Below, in pieces: positions 1-9,119 of a stretch of 64,000 nt of DNA. A program made the translations under genes and the position numbers. The stretch is from Kitasatospora indigofera (GTDB taxonomy: Bacteria > Actinomycetota > Actinomycetes > Streptomycetales > Streptomycetaceae): positions 310,001 through 374,000 of the forward strand of contig NZ_BNBO01000002.1 of NCBI RefSeq assembly GCF_014655955.1, given 5' to 3'. How positions within the stretch are numbered: position 1 is the first letter of the stretch; each line of letters starts with the position of its first letter. The notes below the pieces were generated by a model, which worked only from the letters and a program-made list of their open reading frames with translations, did not search any database and was not told the DNA's origin.

Positions 1-331
1 CGTAGACCGCCTCGTCCCAGTCGATGGTGCCGCTCATCGCCTTGGCGTACGGGTCCAGCAGCAGTTTGGCGCTGTTGTGGCGCTGCCCCAGCCCCGGGTT
101 GTAGGGGCCGTGCACCCGGAACCCGTAGCGCTGGCCCGGCTGGACACCCGGGATGTAGGCGTGCCGGACGAAGGCGTCCGTCTCGCGCAGCTCGACGGCC
201 GTCTCCGAGCCGTCCTCCCCGAACAGGCAGAGCTCGATCCGGTCGGCGCTCTCGGAGAACACCGCGAAGTTGGTGCCGGCCCCGTCGTAGGTGGCGCCAA
301 GGGGGTACGGCTGACCTGGCCAGACCTGCAT
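1..331 (-). CDS. glgX: Glycogen debranching enzyme GlgX, N-terminal part (runs off the left edge)
   Basis: The 110 visible residues form the start of a GlgX/TreX isoamylase-type debranching enzyme, which cleaves alpha-1,6 branches of glycogen in the cytoplasm. The N-terminal CBM48-like signature is clear: MQVWPGQPYPLGATYDGAG, then TNFAVFSE, a glycine-proline turn region with GQRYGFRVHGPYNP, and LLLDPYAKA. The ATG at 331 is supported by GAGGA about 6 bases upstream on the minus strand. The catalytic GH13 barrel lies outside the window. The gene reads away from the HEPN gene at 841, so 332-840 is a divergent intergenic region. Family identity is from recognition of these motifs. Confidence 0.9.
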   Translation of the reverse strand, partial: MQVWPGQPYPLGATYDGAGTNFAVFSESADRIELCLFGEDGSETAVELRETDAFVRHAYIPGVQPGQRYGFRVHGPYNPGLGQRHNSAKLLLDPYAKAMSGTIDWDEAVY

Positions 332-346
332 ACGTCCTCAACTTCT

Positions 347-352
347 ATGGTA
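347..352 (-). promoter_or_regulatory. Putative -10 element of glgX
   Basis: On the minus strand TACCAT lies 15 bases upstream of the glgX ATG, with GAGGA between them. It fits the actinobacterial TAnnnT -10 pattern. No convincing -35 element is visible. Inferred from position and sequence only. Confidence 0.35.
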
Positions 353-840
353 ATAGCGGGAACTGACGATCTCTCCGGCCTCGGTGCAGCTTTTCCCGGC
401 TTCTGCCCGGCCGGGGGGCCGGGCATGTGCGGCTGTCGCGTACCGTGACGCACGGCACAGTCGCCATCCTCCCCGACGCCCCGTCCGACCTATGGTCCAT
501 TCGCCACTTGTTCGCCCGAACGGGTGTCCGTGGGGCGGCTGGGACGAGCGGGACGACCGGTCCCTTTCGTCTCGCGGTCGGCCATCCGGCTGCGCGGGCC
601 GTCCGGCGGGCAGTACTCTTGATCGTCCGGCGGTGCCCGGGAATCCACGGCCCCGCGGCACCGGGCGGGGCGGGTCCGGTCACCCGTACGGACGAGGCGC
701 GGTCGGCCGGCGGTCCGTCGGTGGACGACCCGCCCGCGGGCGGACCGGCCGGTGGCCGGGCGGTCGGTGAACGAGTAACCGGTGAACGAGCAGTCAGTGA
801 ACGACCCGTCACTCCCGGCGGCCGAGAGGTGAGGTAGCCC
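353..840. other. Divergent intergenic region between glgX and the HEPN gene
   Basis: About 490 bases with no ORF that shows protein-like composition. The open frames here are GC-bias shadows. It holds the promoter side of glgX, a run of three 15-base tandem units at 766-810, and the ribosome binding site (GAGGTGAGG) of the next gene just before 841. Nothing else recognisable was seen. Confidence 0.5.
766..810. repeat. Three tandem 15-base units (GTGAACGA core)
   Basis: Units 766-780, 781-795 and 796-810 share the core GTGAACGA and differ mainly in their last five bases (GGTGAACGAGTAACC, GGTGAACGAGCAGTC, AGTGAACGACCCGTC). They lie 31 bases upstream of the HEPN gene start, so they could be regulator half-sites or simple slippage repeats. 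Confidence 0.6.
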
Positions 841-2106
841 ATGGTGTTCCCCGCCGGCGGCAGGGGCGGCGGCACCGACCGCGGCCCCGGGCGCAGCGAG
901 GCGCCGACGGTCGTGATGCGCCCCTCGATGGCCTCCCGCGCCGCCGTTCCCGCCCAGGGCGGCCCGGTCGAGGTGCCCGCCCTGGCCTGGTCCGGCGGCG
1001 AATGGGACGAGGCCTACCAGCGGGTCCGGCTGGCCGGCCGCGCGTACGTCTGGCTCAACCTGGTCGAACAGCGGCTGCGCGCGCTGGTGGACGAGGTGCT
1101 GCGACCGGTCTACGCCCCGGCGCACGGCGAGGACTGGGTGACCGCCGCGGCCGGGCCGGCCGGCGAGGAGTGGGCGCACCGGGCCGGCGCCGTCCGGGAG
1201 GTCAGCCGTCGCAAGGGCTACCTGCTGGACCCGGCCGACGACGACCCGTTGGTCTTCCTCACCCTGCCGCAGCTGCGCGAGCTCATGGTCCAGCACTGGC
1301 CCTGCTTCGAGCCCTTCCTCGCCGACCGCCGCGAGATCGAACTGGCCCTGGACGAGCTGGAGGTCGCCCGGCACGTCGTCTCGCGCAACCGCAGCCTCTC
1401 CCAGACCGTCCTCGCCCAGACCGAGCGGGCCGCCGCCCGGCTGCTCGCCCTGCTCGACGGCGGCAGCGGCGGGGTGCCCGCCGACGTGGTCGAGGCCCTG
1501 GTGGCGGGCCGGTACGCGGACGTGGTCGCGGTGCACGCCGACCGGGTCCGGCTGCAACGGGACCTGCCGGTGGAGGACCTGCTGGACGGCGCCCGGCGGC
1601 TCGACGCGCTCGGCATCGGCCTCGGGATGCTCTGCCAGAACTACACCGGCCGGCGGCTGGTGCGGCTGGCCACCGACGGGTGCCGGGTCCGGCTGCTCTT
1701 CCTCAACCCGGCCAGCAGCGCCGTCCGGCGGCGGGAGCGCGAGCTGGGGCTGGGGCGCGGCGAACTGGCCCGCTCGATCGAGATGAACATCATGCACGTC
1801 CGGCGGGTCCGGGCCCGGCTGCGCGACCAGGGCGGATTCGAGATCCGGGTCTTCGACGAGACACCGCGCTTCACCGCCTACCTGGTGGAGGGCCCGCGCC
1901 CGACCGGCCAGGCCGGCGGGCGCCGGCAGTCCACCGACCTGGGGGTCGTCCAGCCCTACCTGCGCAAGGCGCGCGGCATGGAGTCCCCCGCGCTGGTGCT
2001 GCGCGGCGGCGCGGGCCAGCAGCCCGGCTCCACCGAACCGGGGCTGCTGGAGGTCTACCGCGAGGAGTTCGAGGGCGTCTGGGGGGACTCCCGGCCGGTG
2101 TCCTGA
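841..2106 (+). CDS. SAV2148-type HEPN-domain protein
   Basis: A 421-residue cytoplasmic protein that I recognise as the streptomycete SAV2148 HEPN family, whose members have no established function. After a low-complexity N-terminus (about residues 1-50) comes a helical region with VWLNLVEQRLRALVDEV and, around residues 125-170, a long acidic and basic helical stretch (LTLPQLRELMVQHWPCFEPF, LADRREIELALDELEVARHV) matching HEPN helices and ending in a VVSRNRSLSQ segment typical of them. HEPN domains often act as RNases or nucleotide-binding partners, but no such role is shown here. Start ATG 841 has GAGGTGAGG 8 bases upstream. It stands alone, 600 bases from the next gene. Confidence 0.8.
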   Translation: MVFPAGGRGGGTDRGPGRSEAPTVVMRPSMASRAAVPAQGGPVEVPALAWSGGEWDEAYQRVRLAGRAYVWLNLVEQRLRALVDEVLRPVYAPAHGEDWVTAAAGPAGEEWAHRAGAVREVSRRKGYLLDPADDDPLVFLTLPQLRELMVQHWPCFEPFLADRREIELALDELEVARHVVSRNRSLSQTVLAQTERAAARLLALLDGGSGGVPADVVEALVAGRYADVVAVHADRVRLQRDLPVEDLLDGARRLDALGIGLGMLCQNYTGRRLVRLATDGCRVRLLFLNPASSAVRRRERELGLGRGELARSIEMNIMHVRRVRARLRDQGGFEIRVFDETPRFTAYLVEGPRPTGQAGGRRQSTDLGVVQPYLRKARGMESPALVLRGGAGQQPGSTEPGLLEVYREEFEGVWGDSRPVS

Positions 2107-2715
2107 GGGACCGTCGGGCCGGGCCCGGCGGCCGGGGGTCCGCGCTCCCGGCCGTGCTCCGCGCTCGCCGTCGCCGCTCCGCCCTCTCGACCGCCGCCCT
2201 CTCGTCGCCGTCCGCCGTCCGTGGTGCCCGCGGTCTCGCGGCGGTAGGCCGGACGGATGGCAACCGACCGGCATTCAGCCGATGGGCGGTCAGCCGTCCG
2301 CCCGGGGCCGCGCGGTGGCGGCGGCCCCTTGCTAGCGTCGTTCCCGTGATCGAACAGGCCGGGGTCTGTCCCCGTCCCGGCCTGCCGACCGTTCACCGGC
2401 CCTACCGTTCACCGGCCCGACCCTTCACCGGCCCGTCCGTCCGCCGGCGCCCGCCCGAGCGCCGGCGTCTGTCCGGCCACCGGCCCGTCCGTCCCCGGCC
2501 CGGCCTCAGCGCCCGCCCCGGGCCGTGGCCGCGACCGGCCGTCCACCCGCCGGCCCCTGCCCGCACGCCCGATCGCGCCCCGGTGCCCGTGCCGGTGCCC
2601 GTGCCGCTGCGCACGCGGGACTGCACGCCGGTCCGGACGCGGGCCCGCGCGCCCGGCCGTCCCGCGCGCCCTCCGCCGGCGCGTCCGAACCGCCCCCCAG
2701 ACCTGGAAGGCCACC
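2107..2715. other. Long intergenic region before the DyP peroxidase gene
   Basis: Some 600 bases without a convincing gene. It holds a promoter-like TAGCGT near 2333 and a run of three 16-base units at 2389-2436, followed by C-rich, proline-codon-like degenerate repeats up to the ribosome binding site GGAAGG at 2706. All open frames crossing it have shadow composition. Confidence 0.45.
2389..2436. repeat. Three tandem 16-base units (TTCACCGGCCC core)
   Basis: Units at 2389-2404, 2405-2420 and 2421-2436 read CCGTTCACCGGCCCTA, CCGTTCACCGGCCCGA and CCCTTCACCGGCCCGT. They sit about 280 bases upstream of the DyP peroxidase start. Degenerate CCGGCCCGTCCG fragments continue to the right, which suggests local slippage. 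Confidence 0.6.
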
Positions 2716-4014
2716 ATGACCAGCCAGCACACCGCCAGCGGCTCCCGCCCCGACCCGTCCGCACCGGGCGGCTGCCCGGCCGTCGGCGGCGCCTCCCGCC
2801 GTGGCTTCGTCAGAGCCGCCCTCGGGGCCGGCACCGCGGGGGCCGCGCTCGCGCTGGGGGCCGGGCCCGGCAGCGTCCGGGCCCGGGCCGAGCAACGGTC
2901 CGACGCCGGGTTCGTGCCCTTCCACGGCGTCCACCAGGCCGGTGTCACCACCCCCGCGCCGGCCTTCGCCTCCTTCGTCTCCCTCGACGTCACCGCCACC
3001 GACCGGGCCGGACTGGAGGCCCTGTTCCGCACCCTGACCACCCGGATCCGCTTCCTCGCCTCCGGCGGCACCCCGCCGGACATGGGCCCGGACGCCCCGC
3101 CGTCCGACAGCGGCCTCCTCGGGCCGGTGCTGCCGACCGACGACCTCACCGTCACGGTCGGCGTCGGGGCCTCGCTCTTCGACGACCGGTTCGGCCTGGG
3201 CGCCGCCAGACCGCTGCGGCTGGCCCCGATGCGGGCCTTCGCCGGCGACCGCCTGCAGCCGGCCGAACTGCACGGGGACCTCTCGCTCCAGGTCTGCGCC
3301 GAGAGCCGGGACACCGTCCTGCACACCCTGCGCGACCTGACCCGGCACACCCGGGGCGCGGTGCGGGCCCGCTGGCAGGTCGACGGCTTCCAGAACCGGC
3401 CCCGGCCCAGCGGCGCCCAGCGCAACCTGCTCGGCTTCAAGGACGGCATCGTCAACCCCGACACCACCTCCGCCCGGCTGATGGACCGGCTGGTCTGGGT
3501 GGCCGAGGGCGGCGGCGAACCCGGCTGGGCCACCGGCGGCAGCTACCAGGTGATCCGGGTGATCCGCACACTGGCCGACGCCTGGGACGGCCTCCGGCTC
3601 GCCGAGCAGGAGCGGATCATCGGCCGGAACAAGGCCACCGGCGCCCCGCTCGGGTACGGCTCCGAGACCGACGCCCCCAACTACGGGAAGGACCCGGAGG
3701 GCGCCGGCATCGCGCTCGACGCCCACATCCGGCTGGCCAACCCGCGGACCCAGGCGACCGCCGACAGCCGCATCCTGCGCCGCGGGTTCAACTACGACCG
3801 GGGGCTCGACCCGGCGGGCGAAGTCGACCTGGGCCTCGCCTTCTGCTGCTACCAGCAGGACGTGGTCCGTCAGTTCGAGGCCGTCCAGACCCGGCTGGCG
3901 GACGAGCCGCTGGCCCGCTTCCTGCAGCCGACCGGCGGCGGCTACTTCTTCGTCCTGCCGGGCGTCCGGGACGCCTCCGACTGGCTCGCCCGGGGGCTGC
4001 TCGCCGCCGTCTGA
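2716..4014 (+). CDS. Tat-exported DyP-type peroxidase (EfeB-like)
   Basis: A 432-residue heme peroxidase of the dye-decolourising (DyP) family, closest in layout to EfeB. It uses peroxide to oxidise dyes or to strip iron from heme outside the membrane. A twin-arginine motif ([12 protein letters not shown]28-R29) is followed by an Ala/Gly-rich hydrophobic stretch, so Tat export as a folded holoenzyme is expected. The [10 protein letters not shown] motif (about residues 238-249, with the distal Asp) and the proximal-heme His337 in AHIRLANPR are present. [10 protein letters not shown] and the C-terminal [10 protein letters not shown] complete the fold. The ATG has GGAAGG 5 bases upstream. No efeU or efeO neighbour is present, so this is a stand-alone copy. 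Confidence 0.9.
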   Translation: MTSQHTASGSRPDPSAPGGCPAVGGASRRGFVRAALGAGTAGAALALGAGPGSVRARAEQRSDAGFVPFHGVHQAGVTTPAPAFASFVSLDVTATDRAGLEALFRTLTTRIRFLASGGTPPDMGPDAPPSDSGLLGPVLPTDDLTVTVGVGASLFDDRFGLGAARPLRLAPMRAFAGDRLQPAELHGDLSLQVCAESRDTVLHTLRDLTRHTRGAVRARWQVDGFQNRPRPSGAQRNLLGFKDGIVNPDTTSARLMDRLVWVAEGGGEPGWATGGSYQVIRVIRTLADAWDGLRLAEQERIIGRNKATGAPLGYGSETDAPNYGKDPEGAGIALDAHIRLANPRTQATADSRILRRGFNYDRGLDPAGEVDLGLAFCCYQQDVVRQFEAVQTRLADEPLARFLQPTGGGYFFVLPGVRDASDWLARGLLAAV

Positions 4015-4218
4015 CCGCTCCCGGCCGCCGGCCCGGCACCAAGGCCGGGCCCGGTCGCGGCGCCGCCGCCGCAAGGCCGGTCCGGGACCTCCCAGCCGCC
4101 CGGATCGCCGCCCGGGGACGGCCCCGGACCAGCCAGGGAGGGGCCGACGGGCCGGGTTGTCGGTGGTCCGGGCGATGATAGGGGACGTCAGAGCGGCCGG
4201 ACGGAAGGACACACCCCT

Positions 4219-4920
4219 ATGAGCTGGTGGCACGAGCCACTGGTCGGCTTCGACCTGGAGACCACCGGCACCGACCCGGCGGAGTCCCGGATCGTCACGG
4301 CCGCCCTCGTGGACACCGTCGGCAGCCGCCGGGAGAGCACCACCAGCTGGCTGCTCGACCCCGGCGTCCCGATCCCGGCGGAGGCCGAGGCCATCCACGG
4401 CATCGGCGACGAACTGGCCCGCGGCCGGGGGCGCCCGGCCAAGGAGGGCGTCGAGGAGATAGCCGCCGCGCTGTGCGAGCGCATCCTGGCCGGCCGCCCG
4501 GTGGTCGCCTTCAACGCCCCCTTCGACCTCTCCCTGCTCGACGCCGAGCTGCGCCGCCACGGCCTGCCCGGCCTGGCCGAGCGGCTCGGCGGGCCGGTCA
4601 CGCCGGTGCTGGACGCACTGGCGATCGACCGGGCCGTCGACAAGTACCGCAAGGGCTCGCGGACCCTCCAGCGGGTCTGCGAGGTCTACGGGGTCGAGCT
4701 GACCGACGCCCACGAGGCGGGCAGCGACGCGCTGGCCGCCGTCCTGGTCGCGGTGGCCCTCGGCGAGCGCTACCCGGCGCAGGCCGGCGAGGTCGAGCTG
4801 GCCGAGCTGCACCGGCGGCAGGTCGGCTGGTACCGGGAGTGGGCCGAGGGCCTGCAGTCCTGGCTGCGCAAGGGCAAGGACCCGCAGGCCGTGATCGACC
4901 CGCGCTGGCCGATGCGCTGA
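4219..4920 (+). CDS. DnaQ-like 3'-5' exonuclease (DEDDh family)
   Basis: A 233-residue exonuclease resembling the epsilon proofreading subunit of DNA polymerase III. All DEDDh metal-binding motifs are visible: Exo I D12-x-E14 in GFDLETTGTDP, Exo II D103 in AFNAPFDLSLL, and Exo III H165 and D170 in HEAGSDALAA. The tail beyond residue 195 (helical, WYREWAEGLQSWLRK) is common to streptomycete stand-alone members, which may process DNA or RNA ends rather than proofread with PolC. The ATG at 4219 is preceded by GAAGGA 9 bases upstream. The flanking genes are unrelated. Confidence 0.9.
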   Translation: MSWWHEPLVGFDLETTGTDPAESRIVTAALVDTVGSRRESTTSWLLDPGVPIPAEAEAIHGIGDELARGRGRPAKEGVEEIAAALCERILAGRPVVAFNAPFDLSLLDAELRRHGLPGLAERLGGPVTPVLDALAIDRAVDKYRKGSRTLQRVCEVYGVELTDAHEAGSDALAAVLVAVALGERYPAQAGEVELAELHRRQVGWYREWAEGLQSWLRKGKDPQAVIDPRWPMR

Positions 4921-5034
4921 GGCCGGCCCGGGGCCGGGCGGCCCCGCAGCGGAGCCGCCCGACGGCACCCCCGGCCGGCGGCCCGAAGCCGTGGCCCCGC
5001 GCCGTCCCCGGTCCTGCTCCCACCCCGGCCCGGG

Positions 5035-5840
5035 GGTCGCCGGGAGATCCCGCCGCAGCCGGTGATCCGTGCCGCTCCGGCCTGGCAGCCGCCGGGCCCG
5101 CCCGCCCTCGGCGGTGCCGTCGGCCCTGAACTCCCCGCCCGCGGCGACCAGCCGCAGGCCGGCCGGCGCCGGCGCGAGCCGGTCCGCCACCCGACCGGGG
5201 TGCCGGGCGGCCTCCGCCTCGGTCCGGGCCACCACCTCGGCCCGCTCCGCAGCGCCGCAGAGCGAGAGGTGGAAGAGCATCTGCCGCCAGGCGTACGCCG
5301 CGTCCTTGACGGTGTTCCACCCCTGCGGGTCCCGGTGCAGCCGGGCGGTCAGGGCGCACACCGCGGTGAAGCAGCGCCGGGCGGCCTCCGCCCAGCCGTA
5401 CCCGGGCCCGATGCCGGCCAGGGCGACCAGGGCCGCCAGGTTGTGCGTGGTGAGGATCTGGGCCTGCTCGATCACCATCGCGTCCACCGACCAGCCCGCG
5501 CCGCCACCGGCCCGCGCCCGGCAGAGCCTCCCGAACTCCTCCACCGCGCGACGGTGCTCCCGGGCGGCGGCCTCCGGCTCGTACGGCAGCAACGGCCCGC
5601 CCGCGGAGGCGGCGCCCGTGACGAACCCGCCGTGCACCACCCGGGGAGTCACCCAGGAGGGGAACCCGGCCACCGGTGTCGGGAGCCGGTCGTCACCGCA
5701 CCGGAGGCCGTCGCGCGGAGCACCTCGCGCCAGTGGCCGACCCGGCGTTCGGCGCGGGCCCGGGTGCCGGCGTCCTCGTGGGTCGTCGCGGTCCGCAGGG
5801 CCCGGGCCAACCGGCCGGCCGGGTAGCCGGCCCGATCCGC
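5035..5840 (-). pseudogene. Decayed gene: frameshifted and probably internally deleted cytoplasmic protein of unknown function
   Basis: Two minus-strand segments read as one protein broken by a one-base frameshift near 5683. The upstream part (TATTHEDAGTRARAERRVGH, WREVLRATASGA) is in one frame. The rest (TPVAGFPSWVTPRVVHGGFV, EQAQILTTHNLAALVALAGI, TVKDAAYAWRQMLFHLSL) is in another. Inserting one G would restore GSRTPVAG. No ATG or GTG opens the first frame, only a TTG at 5810, and no stop closes the second. Near the end GRSGTDHR replaces what I remember as a GWxTGRHW-like ending, consistent with Trp-to-Arg changes. From memory the intact family is several hundred residues longer, so the middle is probably deleted. 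Function unknown. Confidence 0.6.
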
Positions 5841-6065
5841 GGGCCGGCCGGTGCGAGCTGTTTGTCAGCGTTCGTGTCCATGGCCGGCGTGGCGGGTCCT
5901 GCCCCCGCGCCCTCCGGGATGAAGCCCGGTGCTCTCCTGCTGAGCTGCACGCCGATGCGGACACGCTACGAGGCGGGCCGGAGCAGGCACAAAGCATTTC
6001 CGGCGGGGCGCCACCGCCCGCGGCGCGCGTCGGACGGCGGCGGAGCGCCCTGGGGACGGGAGCGG

Positions 6066-7124
6066 TCAGACGGCCGGGAAGTCGAAGCCGTACCCCTGGG
6101 CCGTCAGCCACGGCAGCAGCTGGCGCAGGGCCGCGACGGTCTGGCTGCGGTCGCCGCCGCCGTCGTGCATCAGGACCACGCCGCCCGGGCGCAGGCCGCG
6201 CTGGACGCTCGCCACGATCGCCGGCACCCCGGGCCTGGACCAGTCCCGGGTGTCCACCGTCCAGGTCAGCGGGCGCATGCCGGCGGCCGCCGCGACCTGC
6301 TGGTTGGCGGCGGTGAAACCCCCGCCCGGGGCACGGAACCAGGGCACCTCGGTGCCCGCCCCGCCGGCCCGGACGATCATGTCCCTGGCCGGCACGATCT
6401 CCTCCACCTGCCGGTCGTGGGAGAGCGCGGCGAACGGCTGCGGGTGGTGCACGCTGTGGTCGCAGAGCCGGTGCCCGGCAGCCAGGATGCGCTTGACCAT
6501 CGCCGGGTTCGCGGCGGCCTGCGGGCCGATCTGGCAGAACGTCGCCCTGGCGCCGTACTGCGCCAGCACGTCGAGCACCTGTCCGGTGGCGGGGCCCGGG
6601 CCGTCGTCGAAGGTGAGCGCGACGGTGCGGCCGCCGTGCGCGGTGCCGGCGACCAGGGCGGCCGACACCCCCGGGGCGGCCGGCGGCGGCGCGGGCTGTG
6701 CGGGCGGGGTACCGGTCGTCGGGGTACCGGCTGTCGGGGTGCCGGCCGTCGGGGCGCCCGGGGCGGGCTGCGGCGAGCCGGGCCGGGGAGCCCCGGGCGT
6801 GCGGCCGGGGGCGGTGGCGCTCGGTGCCGCAGCGGCGTCGGACCCGGCGGGCGGGCGGGTGCCCGGCGCGGTGGGCGCGGACGGCGGTTCGGACGGACCG
6901 GAGCCGCCGGGAGGTGTGACCGTCGCCCCTGACGGTGCCGCCGGGGGCGCACTCGGCGGCGTGCTCGCCTGCAGCGCGCCCTGTGCCGTGCCGCACCCCG
7001 AGACCACCGCCACCACCAGCAGGGCGGCGCAGGCCGACCGGAGGGCGCCCCGCCGCTTGCGGGCCGCCGGGGCATGACGTGAAGGGGCCGGGAACGACCG
7101 GGTGACGGGTTCGAGCGAGGACAT
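6066..7124 (-). CDS. Lipoprotein polysaccharide deacetylase (NodB domain)
   Basis: A 352-residue extracellular carbohydrate deacetylase, probably acting on peptidoglycan or chitin-like sugars. The N-terminus carries a basic region, a hydrophobic stretch and the lipobox VSGC. A long Pro/Thr/Ala linker follows, including a PTAGTP repeat encoded by tandem 15-mers at 6706-6750. The NodB domain from about residue 160 has motif 1 TFDDGPG with both Asp residues, the zinc-binding HSVHHP, motif 3 RAPGGG, motif 4 DTRDWSRPG and motif 5 LMHDGGG. The ATG at 7124 is chosen over an upstream one at 7199 because AGGAGG lies 7 bases before it. Transcribed alone. Confidence 0.9.
   Translation of the reverse strand: MSSLEPVTRSFPAPSRHAPAARKRRGALRSACAALLVVAVVSGCGTAQGALQASTPPSAPPAAPSGATVTPPGGSGPSEPPSAPTAPGTRPPAGSDAAAAPSATAPGRTPGAPRPGSPQPAPGAPTAGTPTAGTPTTGTPPAQPAPPPAAPGVSAALVAGTAHGGRTVALTFDDGPGPATGQVLDVLAQYGARATFCQIGPQAAANPAMVKRILAAGHRLCDHSVHHPQPFAALSHDRQVEEIVPARDMIVRAGGAGTEVPWFRAPGGGFTAANQQVAAAAGMRPLTWTVDTRDWSRPGVPAIVASVQRGLRPGGVVLMHDGGGDRSQTVAALRQLLPWLTAQGYGFDFPAV
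6706..6750. repeat. Three tandem 15-base units inside the deacetylase linker
   Basis: Units at 6706-6720, 6721-6735 and 6736-6750 share the frame GGGGTnCCGGnnGTC and encode a PTAGT-type five-residue repeat in the surface linker. Such in-frame repeats change the linker length without disturbing the NodB domain. Confidence 0.65.
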
Positions 7125-7243
7125 GGCGGTGCCTCCTGACGGTCCCACCGGTCCCCCGACCGGGATGACTGTCCGACAAGACGCCCGGTCGGCTGCCATG
7201 GTTCCACGCCCCGGCCCCGGCCCGGGCGGTGGCTGTCAGCGCA

Positions 7244-8137
7244 TCAGAAGGGGTACCAGCGGACCGTCGTGGCCGCGTCCCTGAGCGAGTCGACCCGGCG
7301 CCGGAACTCGGCGGCCGCCGCCGGGTTCCCCGGCACCTGCTGCGCCACCCAGGAGGCACTGGCCGTCTCCCGGGCGCCGCGCAGCACCGCGAAACCCGGC
7401 CAGTCCCGGACGTCCCAGCCGTACCCGTCGGTGAAGGCCCGGTAGTCCTCGGCGGACACCCCGTACCGGTCGTGGCTCAGCGCCAGCACCACCAGGTCGT
7501 GCTCGCGCAGGTCCGCCGACACCGTCTCCAGGTCCAGCAGCACCGGACCGTCCGGGCCGACGTGGACGTTGCGCGGCAGCGCGTCCCCGTGGATCACCCC
7601 CGGCGTCAGGTGCGGCGTCAGAGCGGCGACGGCCGCCGCGAAGGACGCCTCGCGGTCCCGCAGGAAGGCCACGTCCGCCGGGTCGACATGCCCCTCGGCC
7701 GAGGCCAGCCAGCGCCCCACCGGGGCCAGCAGGTCCCGCCGCCCCAGCGCGAACGGGGGCGCCTCCAGCCCGTGCAGGGCGCGCAGCAGCGGCGCCAGGT
7801 CGGCCGGGCGCGCCGGGCGCACGGCGGGCGCGAGGCGGTGCCAGAAGGTGACGGGGTGTCCGTCGGCCACCTGCGGCCCGGGCACCGCGCCGTCGAACGG
7901 ACGCACCACCGGGATCCCCCGTCCGGCCAGCCAGTGCGCCACCTCGGACTCCCGCCGGGCCCGCTCGGACAGCTCCGGCCCGCGCCCGACCTTCGCCACC
8001 ACGGCCGGGCCGCCGAGGTCGAACACCGCGTTCTCGCTCAGCGCCAGCAGCCGCGCGTCCGCCGGGTCCGGCAGCCCGGCCGCCGAGCAGGCCTTGGCGA
8101 GCAGCGCCCGCGCGCGGCCCTCGTCGAAGGGGATCAT
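7244..8137 (-). CDS. Aminoglycoside phosphotransferase-fold kinase
   Basis: A 297-residue APH/choline-kinase-fold protein, cytoplasmic, substrate unknown. The Brenner motif HGDALPRN (HxDxxxxN) lies near residue 183, followed by VLLDLETV, where the metal-binding Asp is present (DLE instead of DxD). The N-lobe has VVAKVGRG, with the conserved Lys, and an RRESEVAHWLAGRGIPVVRP helix and strand typical of the family. Members phosphorylate aminoglycosides, homoserine or other small alcohols, and nothing here narrows this down. Start ATG 8137 has GGAG 6 bases upstream. It is divergent from the unknown gene at 8246. Confidence 0.85.
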   Translation of the reverse strand: MIPFDEGRARALLAKACSAAGLPDPADARLLALSENAVFDLGGPAVVAKVGRGPELSERARRESEVAHWLAGRGIPVVRPFDGAVPGPQVADGHPVTFWHRLAPAVRPARPADLAPLLRALHGLEAPPFALGRRDLLAPVGRWLASAEGHVDPADVAFLRDREASFAAAVAALTPHLTPGVIHGDALPRNVHVGPDGPVLLDLETVSADLREHDLVVLALSHDRYGVSAEDYRAFTDGYGWDVRDWPGFAVLRGARETASASWVAQQVPGNPAAAAEFRRRVDSLRDAATTVRWYPF

Positions 8138-8245
8138 GGGCTGCTCCGATCTGCGGTGAAGTCCCTCATCATGACCCATGGCCAGGGCCGGACCGTGCGC
8201 ATACCCCCCGGCAGGTGTGTCAGTGGCCTCCGCTTGACTGACCGC

Positions 8246-8920
8246 ATGACCGCCTACGACGTGGCCCGCCGGCTGCCCTCCGTACCCGAGCTGCGCGACC
8301 ACTGCCGTGCGCTCGCCACCCTCGACGCCATCCTGTCCCCGGACTGGGAGAGCTGGTACCACTCCTTCGACAGCGCCTGGGGCGAGGGGGAGGAGATGGC
8401 CTCGATGCGCAACGGCCAGGGCGACGAGTACTCCGTCGTCCTCACGGCCGGCGGCGCGTACATCCGGGGCTTCGCCCACGAGTCCGCGATGAGCCCGTAC
8501 CGGCCCGGCCGGGACGGTGCCCCCTGGCCGGGCGTGCTCGACGACGTGCCTCCGGTGTTCCGCCCCCAGGTCGAGGAGCCCGCCTTCTCGGACGAGGACG
8601 ACGTCCCGGTCGTCACCGTCTGCCTGTGGCGGGAGCACACGGACGACCACTGGCGGCACGGCACGATCCTGTTTCCGGCCGGCACCTCCGACCCCGACGG
8701 CGCGGAGGGCCTGTTCGAGCTGCTGGTCGACCGCTCGCCCGAGGCCTACCGGCGCTGGGCCGAGGACTACTACGAGGTCCCCGTGGACCTCGCGGCGGTC
8801 CGGCACGTGTACGCGCTGCGCCCGCTCACCGCCGAGGTCGTCGCCGCCCTGAACGACGAGCTGGACCTGGCCGACCTGGCCGGGGACCTCGCCGAGATCG
8901 GGTACCCGCAGGCGGACTGA
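8246..8920 (+). CDS. Conserved hypothetical protein
   Basis: A 224-residue acidic soluble protein without signal or membrane segments. I recognise the opening (TAYDVARRLPSVPELRDHCR, LDAILSPDWESWYHSFDSAW) as a conserved streptomycete family of unknown function. Later segments such as VPVVTVCLWREHTDDHW and EAYRRWAEDYYEVPVDL suggest an alpha/beta sensor-like or SUKH-like domain, but this is a guess. ATG 8246 has no ribosome binding site. TTGACT ends 6 bases before it, so the transcript may be leaderless. An in-frame ATG at 8171 would add 25 residues of poor composition. Confidence 0.7.
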   Translation: MTAYDVARRLPSVPELRDHCRALATLDAILSPDWESWYHSFDSAWGEGEEMASMRNGQGDEYSVVLTAGGAYIRGFAHESAMSPYRPGRDGAPWPGVLDDVPPVFRPQVEEPAFSDEDDVPVVTVCLWREHTDDHWRHGTILFPAGTSDPDGAEGLFELLVDRSPEAYRRWAEDYYEVPVDLAAVRHVYALRPLTAEVVAALNDELDLADLAGDLAEIGYPQAD

Positions 8921-9024
8921 CCAAGGCCGACCAGGGTGCGACGAGGTCGGGGCGGCCCCGTCCCCGCGTGTGCCCTTGGCCACAGTGGGCGCGGTGCACG
9001 GGCGGGGCGGGCCCGGCGGCTGGC

Positions 9025-9030
9025 TAGTCT
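9025..9030 (+). promoter_or_regulatory. Putative -10 element of the EspC-like operon
   Basis: TAGTCT lies 90 bases upstream of the GTG at 9120 and fits the TAnnnT pattern. No clear -35 is visible in the GC-rich sequence before it. Confidence 0.35.
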
Positions 9031-9119
9031 GACGTGCGGTCGGGGGCTGGAGGCCACCGGGCCGCGAGAGGGCGACGCGCCGCCGGCGCGTGCCCGGGGG
9101 ACGAGAGGGAGCAGGGGCA

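Noticed and set aside
6706..6750. Short regular repeats considered as a CRISPR-like array
   Set aside because: The units are contiguous 15-mers without spacers and lie in frame in a protein linker.
2506..7359. A very long open minus frame across several plus-strand genes
   Set aside because: Most of it is shadow composition. Only the piece at about 5035-5683 is protein-like, and that is reported as a pseudogene.
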